A stretch of DNA of 64,000 nt, from assembly GCF_024195285.1 (NCBI RefSeq), contig NZ_JALHBS010000019.1, positions 1 to 64,000 on the forward strand, read 5' to 3'. The position numbers were made by a program, and so were the translations under genes. Below the pieces are notes generated by a model, which had not been told where the DNA came from, did not search any database, and saw nothing but the letters and a program-made list of their open reading frames with translations. Positions 27,575-41,382 of this stretch are shown piece after piece. The DNA comes from Aurantimonas marianensis. Its GTDB lineage: Bacteria; Pseudomonadota; Alphaproteobacteria; Rhizobiales; Rhizobiaceae. The number at the start of each line of letters is the position of its first letter. Positions within the stretch are counted from its first letter, which is position 1.

Positions 27575-27755
27575 GGCGCTGCCGTATCGCGCCGCGTCGC
27601 CAAGGGCAAGGCAGGTTCAGGGCAAAGCTGGAGACGGCGGAGGCCGCTCCGCTGGCTTGCCGCGGGCGGTGAAATCCGCTCACCTTTGCGTGTCAGATCT
27701 CAGCGAAGTCGAATTTGTCGTGCCAAAGCTCGCATCGGGATGCTAGCAGCACCGA

Positions 27756-28841
27756 ATGTCGATTGCGAAATCCATGACGACCGGCAATGGTCCGAGCGTA
27801 TTTTTCCGCTGGGTGCTTCCGGTCATCGGGGCAGCCATCGCGCTCGCAACCCTGTTCTGGCTTTACCAAGGCCTCGACGTCGGCCGATTTTTGTCGGCGG
27901 TCGCGACCGCCAATATGGGCTGGCTGGTCATGCTGGCGGCAACGATCCTGCTCGAGCAACTGACCCGCGGCTGGAAATGGCGCCAGATCCTGTTCGATCT
28001 GAAACCGATCTCGAGCGTCAGGTTGTTCGGGGCGATCATGGCGGGCTACGGGGTCGCGATTCTCGTTCCGCTGGGCGTCAGCCCGCTCGTCCGCTCTTGG
28101 CTGATCGCGCGGCTGGAGGGGCTGCGGATGGCCAGCGTGCTCATGACATCGGCGATCGAGCGGTTTCTGGACGGAATCGTGTTCGCGTTGCTCGCCGCTT
28201 TCGTGGCGCTGGTCGGCCGAATTCCTGATGTCGACGGCGATGTGAGGACGGGGCTGGCGGTCGCGGGCGGTCTGAACCTCTTGTTGTTGTCCGGGCTACT
28301 GTATCTTCTGTTCATCGGGCGCTCGCCACTGGGCCGCGAGAATGCACGGGTCAGCCGCTGCGTCGACTGGCTGGCCGCCAGGGGGCGAGGCCGGCTCGCC
28401 GGGCTGAGGCAGGCCATTCGCGACGGCATCGTCTGGCCGCGTGATCGCAATCGCCAGATCGGGGCGGTGCTGGCCAGCGTGGCCATGAAGTTCATCGCGG
28501 CGACCCATTTCCTTTGGGCCGGTCTGGCGGTGGGTGTCGTGCTGGCTCCGCTCGATTATCTCTTCCTGATGATTTTCGCGGGCTTTGCCCTGGTGCTTGC
28601 CCGGTTCGTCCGCGTTCCCAGCGGCTTCGTCATCGGCTCCGGCTTCGCGTTGAAGCTGCTCGGGGTACCCGACGAGCAGGCTCTGGCGATGATCCTGTTC
28701 AACCACGTCCTCACCATCGTCCTGATGGTCGTGGTCGGCCTGTTGTTCCTGTGGCGGAGCGGAATCGATATTCGGCAGGCGCGGCAAGCGGAGCCTGTCC
28801 AAGAGGCCGTCGAGCGAGGTTTGCGCAGGCTCGTGCGGTGA
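27756..28841 (+). CDS. Lysylphosphatidylglycerol synthase-type flippase-domain membrane protein
   Basis: Integral membrane protein of 361 aa with about eight hydrophobic segments and the LPG_synthase_TM/UPF0104 core: ILLEQLTRGWKWRQIL, GYGVAILVPLGVSPLVRSW and SAIERFLDGIVFALLAAF. Such proteins are thought to flip lipids or lipid-linked sugars; the aminoacyltransferase domain of full MprF proteins is absent, so substrate is unknown. The start is MSIAKSMTTG, with an alternative six codons later. It is divergent from the threonine aldolase gene and ends 324 bases before gltB. Confidence 0.82.
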   Translation: MSIAKSMTTGNGPSVFFRWVLPVIGAAIALATLFWLYQGLDVGRFLSAVATANMGWLVMLAATILLEQLTRGWKWRQILFDLKPISSVRLFGAIMAGYGVAILVPLGVSPLVRSWLIARLEGLRMASVLMTSAIERFLDGIVFALLAAFVALVGRIPDVDGDVRTGLAVAGGLNLLLLSGLLYLLFIGRSPLGRENARVSRCVDWLAARGRGRLAGLRQAIRDGIVWPRDRNRQIGAVLASVAMKFIAATHFLWAGLAVGVVLAPLDYLFLMIFAGFALVLARFVRVPSGFVIGSGFALKLLGVPDEQALAMILFNHVLTIVLMVVVGLLFLWRSGIDIRQARQAEPVQEAVERGLRRLVR

Positions 28842-28889
28842 GACGGAGACTGTTCGCTCCCGCCATCTTGCCGATCCGGGCGGGTTCTG

Positions 28890-28931
28890 CCATATTGCCG
28901 CTGATAGGACAGCAATGCTGTCATAATATGG
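28890..28931. promoter_or_regulatory. Nested inverted repeats upstream of gltB, operator candidate
   Basis: The 324-base gap before gltB contains the palindrome GACAGCA-A-TGCTGTC (28908-28922) flanked by CCATATT (28890-28896) and AATATGG (28925-28931). TAATAT at 28924-28929 could be a -10 element. No T-run follows, so it is not a terminator. A regulator of glutamate synthase may bind here. The rest of the gap shows nothing recognisable apart from a GGGAG ribosome site. Confidence 0.45.
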
Positions 28932-29165
28932 TGAAAATGGGCCGTGCGGGCGCGCGTTTCGCGCCTAAAAGACACGGCCAGGTTCTATCCTGACGCCAGA
29001 GGTCGTGCGACAAGCCGGCTGACATGGAATGCTCGGGCGGCGGCTGGACGCGGGGACATGCCCCGATGGCCACGCCGAACCGGGCCTAAAAGTGCGGCCG
29101 CAACTGGCCGGATGCAGATACGGGCGCGGCCGAATGGCGGCGCCGCGACGACGGGAGACGACGCG

Positions 29166-33881
<4,716 letters not shown>

Positions 33882-34096
33882 CCGCCGTATCCGGCTTTCG
33901 TCGGCGGTGTCAGCGGGTTACGGGCGCGCCGACGGACGATCGACTTTCGCCGCGGATTGCGGCATCAGCGCAGGCAAGCCGGCTTTGGCTCGGCCTGTTT
34001 CCAGATACAACCGGGTCCGAGACGGGGCGACGCTTCCCGGACCGTGGCCTGCGAAACGCTCTCGGCTCGCGAGGGTCGGAAGAACGGAGTGACTGA

Positions 34097-35551
34097 ATGG
34101 GCAAGGTTACCGGATTTCTTGAGATCGATCGGCAGACGCACAAGTACCAGCCGGCCTCCGATCGCATTCGCCATTTCCGCGAGTTCACCCTGCCGATGTC
34201 CGACGAGGAAGTCGGCAAGCAGGCGGCCCGCTGCATGGACTGCGGGATTCCCTATTGCCACGGGCCCACGGGCTGTCCGATCCACAACCAGATCCCGGAC
34301 TGGAACGACCTCGTCTACCAGGGCGACTGGGAGACGGCGATCCGCAACCTGCATTCGACCAACAATTTTCCCGAATTCACCGGCCGTATCTGTCCGGCGC
34401 CCTGCGAGGAAGCCTGTACGCTGACCCTCGAGGATGTGCCGGTGGCGATCAAGACGGTCGAACAGGCACTGGCCGACAAGGCCTACAAGCTCGGGCTGAT
34501 CAAGCCGCAACCGGCCAAGACCAGAACCGGCAAGCGTGTCGCCATCATCGGCTCGGGACCGGCGGGTCTCGCCGCCGCGCAACAGCTCGGCCGCGCCGGC
34601 CATGACGTGCATGTGTTCGAGCGGGAATCGCGTCCGGGCGGGCTGATGCGTTACGGCATTCCGGACTTCAAGATGGAAAAGCACTGGATCGACCGGCGCG
34701 TCGCGCAGATGGAAGGCGAGGGGGTCACGTTCTTCTGCGGCGTCGATGTCGGCAAGGACAAGCGAGTGGCGGAGCTGACCGCCGAATACGACGCGGTGCT
34801 GTTCTGCGGCGGTGCGGAGCGCCCGCGCGACGCGGGGATTCCCGACGAGGGGCTGACCGGTATTTACGATGCGATGCCCTACCTCGTGCAGCAAACTCGC
34901 CGGGTCGCCAGCGAGCCGATCGCCAGCGTCGGCTGGCCGAGCGAGGAGATCTGGGCCGGCGGCAAGCATGTCGTCGTGGTCGGCGGCGGCGACACGGCCT
35001 CGGATTGCGTTGGCACGGCCTTCCGTCAGGGCGCGGTCAAAGTGACGCAGCTCGACATCCGCCCGCAGCCGCCGAAGACCGAGAACAAGCTGGAAGTCTG
35101 GCCCTACTGGGCGACCAAGATGCGGACCTCGTCGAGCCAGGCGGAAGGCGCGATCCGCGAATTCCAGATCGCTACGCTCGCATTCGTCGGCGAGGACGGG
35201 GTTCTCACCGGCGTCGAGTGCGCGGAAGTCGACGAACAACGCAAGCCGCTGCCTGGAACCGAGTTCATCATCAAGGCGGACCTCGCCTTCATCGCCATTG
35301 GCTTCGCGGGTCCGTTCATGGATGGCTTCATGCGTGACGCGGGCGATGCTCTGGCGACCCGGACCGATCGGCGCGGAAATGTTTCGATCGCGGCCGACGA
35401 CGAGCGTTATCTGACGTCGATGGACAAGCTCTATGCCGCTGGTGATACGCGTCGCGGCCAGTCCCTTGTCGTGTGGGCGATCCGGGAGGGCCGGCAGGCG
35501 GCACGAGCGATCGATCTCGACCTGATGGGCGAAACGACGCTGCCTCGCTAG
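34097..35551 (+). CDS. gltD: Glutamate synthase (NADPH) small subunit
   Basis: The 484-aa FAD and Fe-S subunit that passes electrons from NADPH to GltB. Cysteine clusters are at the N-terminus ([30 protein letters not shown]), followed by the FAD motif [16 protein letters not shown] and the NADPH motif [15 protein letters not shown] upstream supports the start. The 215-base gap to gltB is long for an operon; an own promoter is possible, though none is obvious. Confidence 0.98.
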   Translation: MGKVTGFLEIDRQTHKYQPASDRIRHFREFTLPMSDEEVGKQAARCMDCGIPYCHGPTGCPIHNQIPDWNDLVYQGDWETAIRNLHSTNNFPEFTGRICPAPCEEACTLTLEDVPVAIKTVEQALADKAYKLGLIKPQPAKTRTGKRVAIIGSGPAGLAAAQQLGRAGHDVHVFERESRPGGLMRYGIPDFKMEKHWIDRRVAQMEGEGVTFFCGVDVGKDKRVAELTAEYDAVLFCGGAERPRDAGIPDEGLTGIYDAMPYLVQQTRRVASEPIASVGWPSEEIWAGGKHVVVVGGGDTASDCVGTAFRQGAVKVTQLDIRPQPPKTENKLEVWPYWATKMRTSSSQAEGAIREFQIATLAFVGEDGVLTGVECAEVDEQRKPLPGTEFIIKADLAFIAIGFAGPFMDGFMRDAGDALATRTDRRGNVSIAADDERYLTSMDKLYAAGDTRRGQSLVVWAIREGRQAARAIDLDLMGETTLPR

Positions 35552-35616
35552 CGGCGACGATAGGCGTCGAGGTCGGCTCGATCCCGTGCGCGCTCGCCGT
35601 GCTTTGTCGATCGACG

Positions 35617-37047
35617 TCAGTTGGCGGGGGCGTCGCCCTTGGCGGCCTCGTTGTCTTCGGCCCAATCCTCGATGATCGCGTCGACGATCGACGGCATTTC
35701 TTCCGGCGGCTTGATGCCGTCCGATGCGCGCACGGCGTTCAGGTCCAACGTACCGCGATAGGCAATCGACTCCCCGTCCGGCACGACGGCGCCTGTTTTT
35801 TTGTTCCAGGTGAAATTGTCCGCGCGGCCCTGGACCTCCCCGGTTCCGTTGCCGGCAATAAGGCGATCGCGCGGCGACGGTTCCAGCGTGAAGCCGCGGG
35901 TCGTTCCGCCGCCCAGAAGGGTTTCGGCGCCGGCGAGCGCCGGATCATCGATGGAGAGGGGGACGGCCGTCACCGCATTGGCCGCATTGCCGAGTGGCGG
36001 CAATTGCATGTTCGGCAACTGCTCGGCGGACAGGCTGATCGCGGGGGATACGCCGTCCTTGAGAACCCGGGCGATGGCGCGCTCCGCGAAGAAGGCCATC
36101 TTGTCGTCGCCGGCGCTGGTCATCGTGATGCCGTCGGAGTTGCGAAGTTGTACCTGCTGGCCGCTGACGCCCGGTCCCGAATAGACGAAACTTCCGTTGG
36201 CATCGACGAAGCCTTCCCAGATGTCGACGAACTGGCCGGAAACCTTCGTCGCACCCTTGCGATAAAGATCATTGAGAAAGACCATGTCTTCGCTCATCCG
36301 CTCGAACTTGAACGACGGCATGCCAACCCAGATCAGAGGGATATCGCGGTTCTTCACCGTCTCGGCGATCTCCGCGATGCGTTTTTCGTACTCCTTCGTC
36401 CAACCCTCGGATCGCAACGACAGCGTCGCCGATCCGAGCTCGATCGGCTGACGGTCGTTGGACCCAAGCGCTACGACAAGCGCAGCCGGCTTTTCCTCGT
36501 CCAGTATCGGTCCGAGATTCTTGGTCCAGTCGTAGAAGTCGTCGCGCACCAGGCCGGACGAGCCGTTGGTGCGGGATTCGACCGTGACCATTTCGTTGTC
36601 GCCGTAAAGCGCGTCGAGACCATCGGCGAGCGAATCGGCGAGGAAATCGCCGACCACCAGCACCTTTTGGGCGTTGGCGTCCTTGGTTGCCTGAGCCTCC
36701 TCGGCAATCTGCGGCGCGCTGGCGCGAGCGCTGGAATTCCGGCTCGCAGTCTGCTTCTTAGCGGCATTACGCGCTTTCGGGCGGGCTTTGGCCTTTCGGC
36801 TGACCGTGGATTTCTTGCGGACGGAGGGTTTCTTGCGAATCACCTTCTTGCGGATGACCCGCGGCGGCGGCGCGGCGCGCGTACCGCCGCCGAACAGCAT
36901 CTCCAAGACAGTGCGCGGACGTTCCTGTGCCGCCGCAATGCCGGACGGGGCCAACCCCGTTATCAGCACGGCGCAACCGGCGACAACGGCGATGAGGGCC
37001 AATCGCGCCCTTCTCCAGACCGTCATCGTCGCTTTCCGTGCCGTCAT
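35617..37047 (-). CDS. SGNH/GDSL-hydrolase family protein (DUF459)
   Basis: Secreted or membrane-anchored protein of about 476 aa. An N-terminal hydrophobic signal (ALIAVVAGCAVLITGLAPSG) is followed by a strongly basic linker (RVIRKKVIRKKPSVRKKS). The SGNH-type domain has VLVVGDFLADSLADGL with Asp in place of the usual GDS serine position followed by Ser, then ALGSNDRQ and a late GDDKMAFFAE. DUF459 members may be envelope esterases or acyltransferases acting on polysaccharide. TTG and other ATG starts within ten codons are alternatives. It lies next to the mltB-type gene on the same strand. Confidence 0.8.
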   Translation of the reverse strand: MTARKATMTVWRRARLALIAVVAGCAVLITGLAPSGIAAAQERPRTVLEMLFGGGTRAAPPPRVIRKKVIRKKPSVRKKSTVSRKAKARPKARNAAKKQTASRNSSARASAPQIAEEAQATKDANAQKVLVVGDFLADSLADGLDALYGDNEMVTVESRTNGSSGLVRDDFYDWTKNLGPILDEEKPAALVVALGSNDRQPIELGSATLSLRSEGWTKEYEKRIAEIAETVKNRDIPLIWVGMPSFKFERMSEDMVFLNDLYRKGATKVSGQFVDIWEGFVDANGSFVYSGPGVSGQQVQLRNSDGITMTSAGDDKMAFFAERAIARVLKDGVSPAISLSAEQLPNMQLPPLGNAANAVTAVPLSIDDPALAGAETLLGGGTTRGFTLEPSPRDRLIAGNGTGEVQGRADNFTWNKKTGAVVPDGESIAYRGTLDLNAVRASDGIKPPEEMPSIVDAIIEDWAEDNEAAKGDAPAN

Positions 37048-37071
37048 GAAGTCCAACCTTCCGCTACGGGA

Positions 37072-38301
37072 TCAGTTTCGGCGAAGGAAGTCCAGCAGCG
37101 CCTTCGAGGCATTGCCATCCCGCGCCATGCCGGCTCGTCCCTGTAACGACATGATCGCGGATTTCGATCCAGATCCGATCTTACCATCGATCTTGCCGTC
37201 ATAAAGCCCGCGGGAGGCGAGATGCCGCTGGAGTTCGTAACGCTCCTCGCTGGAAAGCGGCGTGTAGCCGCGCGGCCAGTCACGATACAGCCCGCCATAT
37301 CCGCCGATCCGATCGCCGAGCAAACCCACGGCGAGCGCATATTTGTCGGCGTTGTTGTAGCTTTTCAGGACGAAGAAGTTCTTGGTCATCAGAAAGGCCG
37401 GTCCATTGTCGCCAGCCAGACGAACCAGATTGGCATTGTCGGAGGGATGCGGAAAAGCCTTGCCGTTCGCCCGGCGAAATCCAAGGCTCTGCCACTCGGC
37501 CAGCGAGCGGTTGTCGCGCTCCAGCTTGCCCCGGTAGCGATCCGGAACGATCACCTCGTAACCCCATGTCTTGCCGGATTGCCAACCGTTCTTGCGTAAG
37601 AGGTTGGCCGCCGTGGCGAGGGCGTCCGGCACCGATTCCCAGATATTGGCATGGCCATCGCCGTCGATGTCGGCGGCGTAGGCGAGGTAGCTGGTCGGGA
37701 TGAACTGGGTGTGACCCATCGCCCCAGCCCAGGAACTGGTGAGCTTTTGCGGGGTAATATGGCCGGCCTGGACGATCTTCAACGCCGCAATGAGCTGCTG
37801 ACGGGCGAATTTGCCGCGACGCTTGTCGAGATAGGCAAGTGTGGCGAGCGAGCGCGGCAAGCTCTTCATCACGTCGTCGCGGGCAAGAATCTGCCCGTAA
37901 TTGGTTTCCATCGACCAGATCGCCAGGAGAATGTCACGGTCGACGCCGAAGCCCCTTTCGATGCTGTCGAGCCACTTGTCGTAGCGCGCGCGCATCGCCT
38001 GGCCCTTGGCGACCTGCTCGTCGTTGACGCGGTTGTCGACGTAATCCCAGACCGTGTCCTTGAACTCGGGCTGGTAGCGCGCTTTCTCCAGAACATCCGG
38101 ATCGGGCGAGGTGACGCCCGCGAACGCCGCGCGATAGACGTTGCGGCTGACGCCATTCTTCGCCGCGACACTCTCGAAATTCTGGATCCATCGCTGAAAG
38201 CCAGCATCGGCGGAGGCCGGCGCCGCGAGAAAGATCGAGACGACCATCGCGACGAGGGTCGATCCGAGCCATCTCAAGCGGGGTCCGGTCTTTCGTTGCA
38301 T
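37072..38301 (-). CDS. Lytic murein transglycosylase, MltB family
   Basis: Peptidoglycan-cleaving enzyme of 409 aa. A signal peptide (LVAMVVSIFLAAPASA) ends near residue 28. The SLT_2 domain shows the catalytic Glu in IWSMETNYGQ, ARQQLIAALKIVQ, the GAMGHTQFIPTSY motif and DIDGDGHANIW. A C-terminal peptidoglycan-binding domain_1 (LQRHLASRGLYDGKIDGKIG) completes it. The start follows AGGAG by seven bases. It is probably co-transcribed with the downstream DUF459 gene, 24 bases away. A CtrA-like box lies 60 bases upstream. Confidence 0.94.
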   Translation of the reverse strand: MQRKTGPRLRWLGSTLVAMVVSIFLAAPASADAGFQRWIQNFESVAAKNGVSRNVYRAAFAGVTSPDPDVLEKARYQPEFKDTVWDYVDNRVNDEQVAKGQAMRARYDKWLDSIERGFGVDRDILLAIWSMETNYGQILARDDVMKSLPRSLATLAYLDKRRGKFARQQLIAALKIVQAGHITPQKLTSSWAGAMGHTQFIPTSYLAYAADIDGDGHANIWESVPDALATAANLLRKNGWQSGKTWGYEVIVPDRYRGKLERDNRSLAEWQSLGFRRANGKAFPHPSDNANLVRLAGDNGPAFLMTKNFFVLKSYNNADKYALAVGLLGDRIGGYGGLYRDWPRGYTPLSSEERYELQRHLASRGLYDGKIDGKIGSGSKSAIMSLQGRAGMARDGNASKALLDFLRRN

Positions 38302-38361
38302 GTGTCGTCTCCTGTGTCGGTTCATTCGGCTGGGCAAGGTTGGAAGACTAGGGCTATGTCA

Positions 38362-38376
38362 TTAAGAGTTCGTTCA
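38362..38376 (-). promoter_or_regulatory. CtrA-box-like site upstream of the mltB-type gene
   Basis: On the minus strand: TGAA-CGAACTC-TTAA, one mismatch from TTAA-N7-TTAA. The same string with one difference (ACGAA-Y-TCTTAA) recurs at 41246-41260 upstream of the beta-barrel gene, in the same orientation and at similar distance. Confidence 0.4.
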
Positions 38377-38528
38377 TCACTCCGCAGGATTGCAAACGCG
38401 CGGTCGACTGTCTTTGCTGACTTATTTCGCTATTTCACGGCAAAAACGCGGCGAGACGTTCAAATAACGATATCGACCAAGCAGCCTTCCCGCGGGCATG
38501 TCGCCAAGGATTTGAGGACCAAGCCATC

Positions 38529-39434
38529 ATGAAAAAAGTCAGAAAAGCCGTGTTCCCGGTCGCAGGTCTTGGGACGCGTTTCCTGCCGGCGACGAAATCC
38601 ATTCCGAAGGAAATGCTGACGGTCGTCGATCGCCCGGTCATCCAGTACGTCGTCGACGAGGCGTGGGAGGCCGGGATCGAACACCTGATCTTCGTCACCG
38701 GGCGCAACAAGGGCGTCATCGAGGACTATTTCGACATTCAGGTCGAGCTTTCCAACACCCTGGCCGAACGCGGCAAATCGGCCGAACTCAAGCTGCTCGA
38801 CGATCTGCAGCCCAAGCCCGGGACGGCGAGCTTCACCCGCCAACAGGCGCCGCTCGGTCTCGGCCACGCGGTCTGGTGCGCCCGCGACCTGGTTGGCAAC
38901 GAGCCCTTCGCTCTGCTCTTGCCGGACATGATCATGCAGGCCGAAAAGGGCTGTCTTGCCGCGATGGTCGACCTATACGAGACCGCTGGCGGCAATGTCA
39001 TCTCGGTCGAGCAATGCGACCCGAACGAAACGCAGAAGTATGGTATCGTTGGCGCGGGAGAGACGGTCGGGGCCGGTTTCCGTGTCGATGGCATGGTGGA
39101 AAAGCCAAGTCCCGCCGACGCGCCGTCGAATTACTACATCTCGGGCCGCTACATTCTGCAGCCTGAAATCTTCGACATTCTGAAGACGCAGGAAAAGGGT
39201 GCCGGCAACGAGATCCAACTCACCGACGCGATGCTGAAGCTCGCCGACCGTCAGGACTTTTCCGCCTATCCATTCACCGGACGGACCTTCGACTGCGGGT
39301 CGAAGGAAGGGTTCGTCGAGGCCAATGTCGCCTTCGCGCTGTGGCGTCCGGATATCCGGGAAAAGGTGATCGATAACATCGAACGGATGATCCATACGGT
39401 GGAGCCGAACGGCGAGGCGGTGGCGGCAAAGTAG
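38529..39434 (+). CDS. galU: UTP-glucose-1-phosphate uridylyltransferase
   Basis: Nucleotidyltransferase of 301 aa making UDP-glucose for polysaccharide and glycolipid synthesis. Seen: the nucleotide-binding [20 protein letters not shown] at the N-terminus, LPDMIMQ metal region, and [10 protein letters not shown] and [13 protein letters not shown] toward the end. Full family length. GAGGA lies ten bases before the ATG. It is divergent from the mltB-type gene and sits in a region of envelope genes, consistent with surface polysaccharide supply. Confidence 0.97.
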   Translation: MKKVRKAVFPVAGLGTRFLPATKSIPKEMLTVVDRPVIQYVVDEAWEAGIEHLIFVTGRNKGVIEDYFDIQVELSNTLAERGKSAELKLLDDLQPKPGTASFTRQQAPLGLGHAVWCARDLVGNEPFALLLPDMIMQAEKGCLAAMVDLYETAGGNVISVEQCDPNETQKYGIVGAGETVGAGFRVDGMVEKPSPADAPSNYYISGRYILQPEIFDILKTQEKGAGNEIQLTDAMLKLADRQDFSAYPFTGRTFDCGSKEGFVEANVAFALWRPDIREKVIDNIERMIHTVEPNGEAVAAK

Positions 39435-39451
39435 TCGACGTCGCGCGCCAC

Positions 39452-41173
39452 TCAGCGCTGCAGCTTCAACCCTAGACGTATCGTGTCGGCGCTGTAATCG
39501 CCATCGTCCGCGTCCGAATAGACTTCCTGATGGCTGTAGAGGCCAGTGAAGGCAAGGGTGCGGTTGAACCAGTAGGTGATGCCCGTCTCGCCGGTCAGCG
39601 CGATCTCGTCCTCCCGGGGAAGCGTCGAGTCGCTGTATTCGGCTGTCAGCGCCGCGGTCAGGTCCGCGCGGGCGGTCAGCACATGCCGCAGGCCGAGGGA
39701 ACCCGTATAGGATGTCGTGGTGGATGTGCCCGCCGTCTCCGGCTCAAAGGCGGTGCGCGCGGCGAAGTTTACGTCCGTCCCGCGTCGCGGCGACCAGACG
39801 AGATTGGCGTCGAGGGTCGGTGTGCCAGTCGTCTCGGCCGCAGGGTCGTCCGGCAGGTTCCAGGCGTAACCGGCAGCGATCTCGCCTGTGAGCTTCTCGG
39901 CGAGGTCCAGCATCAGACCCGCCCGAAGCGAGGGAAGCAGCGAATCACGCCCGACATCGTTCGGCCCCCGGATGCTCGAATCGTCGAACAGGCGCCAGCC
40001 GACACTGCCCTCGATGAACGGGGAAAGCGCCGGTGACAGCTCGTAACCCGCCCTCAGCCCGGCGGTGAGCGTGGTGTAGCTCTGGTCGCGGAAACCCGCG
40101 GGCTGGCCGTAATAGGCCTCGCGGGCGGCGGTGCCGGTGCCGGTCATGCGCAGCCGGCCGAAATCGCGCTGGAGCTGCGCCGAGGTCGAGGCGGTCAGAA
40201 TCTCGGGGCGGTCGGAATTACGCAGGGCTGCGTCGATTTCGCCGGCGTCCTCGCGGCGGTACGCCACCGCACCCCGCAGCGTAGCGGTGGTGAGACGGTC
40301 GAGATCGAACCGCCAGCGGCCGTCGACCGCCGCCTCCGGGTCGTCGCGGGTCTCGCCCGAGAAGTTTCGGCGAAAGGTGAGGCGGGAGTTCAACTCCGCC
40401 TCGTCCTGCGACCAGTCGGACAGCAGTCGGGCCGAGACGGTCGTTTCGCTGAAGGCACCGCCTTCACCACCGGGTATCTGGTCGCTATTCGTCGAGGTAC
40501 CGAGGGTCTGGAGCAGCTCGGGATAGAGGATGAACCGTCCGGCGCGGATGCCGACGGGCGCGAAGGGGTCATCCTCGCCGCGGCGGACAATGCGTCCGAT
40601 CGCTTCGGTCGGCCGGTTGGTCCGCAGGCTGGAATCGGCGGGCAGGGCTTCGCCAGCGACGCCCGCGGCGAGCGGCGGATTGCCCGGCGGAAGGCCGGTC
40701 GACGGACGGCTGTTCTGCCGCCGCCGCTCATCCCGTCGGATCTCGCCCGTATCACGCGCGTCGACGGGATCGGATCGCGGGTTTGCCGCGGGCACCGGCT
40801 TGGTGGCCCGCGACTGCCCAATCGTGACGTCAAGAGCATCGGCCTTGATGTCGGGTCCGCTGAACAGGTCGAATTCACGGGCCGGCGTCGGAGGTTCCCG
40901 GGCCGGGGCCTCATCGAGCAGCGGGCGGTCTCGCGGACGCTGCGCCGGATCCTGGGCACTCAAATCCCCGGACGCGTTGCTGAGAGTGCGCGTATCCGTT
41001 CGCAGGCCATCGAGGCCCCGCGAGCCGAGGAGTTCACCGTCGGTGCGCAGTTCCGGCATGGAAAGCGTCTGGCCGAAAGCCGCCATCGGGCACAGTCCGG
41101 ACAGGAAAGGCGAGGCGAGGCCAAGCGCGGCGGTCGCTGTCGTCAATCGGAATCGGCGAAATTTCCAAACCAT
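39452..41173 (-). CDS. Outer-membrane beta-barrel protein (BBP2-type)
   Basis: Protein of about 573 aa. A signal peptide (LTTATAALGLASPFLSG..AFGQ) is followed by a disordered Asp/Arg/Pro-rich stretch to about residue 210 and then a beta-barrel: AGRFILYPELLQTLGTSTN, alternating strands, and a final strand ending in LGLKLQR, an aromatic-poor but amphipathic end. This matches putative beta-barrel porin-2 proteins linked to exopolysaccharide export. A GTG ten codons upstream is an alternative start. Convergent with galU (18 bases apart). A CtrA-like box lies upstream. Confidence 0.78.
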   Translation of the reverse strand: MVWKFRRFRLTTATAALGLASPFLSGLCPMAAFGQTLSMPELRTDGELLGSRGLDGLRTDTRTLSNASGDLSAQDPAQRPRDRPLLDEAPAREPPTPAREFDLFSGPDIKADALDVTIGQSRATKPVPAANPRSDPVDARDTGEIRRDERRRQNSRPSTGLPPGNPPLAAGVAGEALPADSSLRTNRPTEAIGRIVRRGEDDPFAPVGIRAGRFILYPELLQTLGTSTNSDQIPGGEGGAFSETTVSARLLSDWSQDEAELNSRLTFRRNFSGETRDDPEAAVDGRWRFDLDRLTTATLRGAVAYRREDAGEIDAALRNSDRPEILTASTSAQLQRDFGRLRMTGTGTAAREAYYGQPAGFRDQSYTTLTAGLRAGYELSPALSPFIEGSVGWRLFDDSSIRGPNDVGRDSLLPSLRAGLMLDLAEKLTGEIAAGYAWNLPDDPAAETTGTPTLDANLVWSPRRGTDVNFAARTAFEPETAGTSTTTSYTGSLGLRHVLTARADLTAALTAEYSDSTLPREDEIALTGETGITYWFNRTLAFTGLYSHQEVYSDADDGDYSADTIRLGLKLQR

Positions 41174-41245
41174 CGCGGCGTCGTCTGCACCTTCTGCGAG
41201 CACGCGCGGTGAAACCCGAGCTTGCCGAGAGGTAAATTTTCATGG

Positions 41246-41260
41246 TTAAGAATTCGTTAT
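41246..41260 (-). promoter_or_regulatory. CtrA-box-like site upstream of the beta-barrel protein gene
   Basis: Minus strand: ATAA-CGAATTC-TTAACCAT, one mismatch from TTAA-N7-TTAA, with a perfect TTAACCAT half-site. A GANTC (CcrM) site, GAATC, follows at 41264-41268 on the plus strand. It lies about 75 bases before the chosen start. Confidence 0.5.
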
Positions 41261-41382
41261 CGGGAATCACGCATCCCGTCTTCGACTTGGAAATCTGCCT
41301 GCGTCATCATTTGGTCCGAAGGGGCTGCGATGGGCGGTCACGGAGCCGTGGTGGCGGCACCTGACAGGAGCATGCGACGAAC

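Noticed and set aside
28890-28931. Palindrome before gltB as terminator of the flippase-like gene
   Set aside because: The stem is AT-containing with no T-run on either side, so an operator is more likely.
35797-35812. Run of T residues as a terminator
   Set aside because: It lies inside the DUF459 coding sequence (Lys-Lys codons on the minus strand) with no stem before it.
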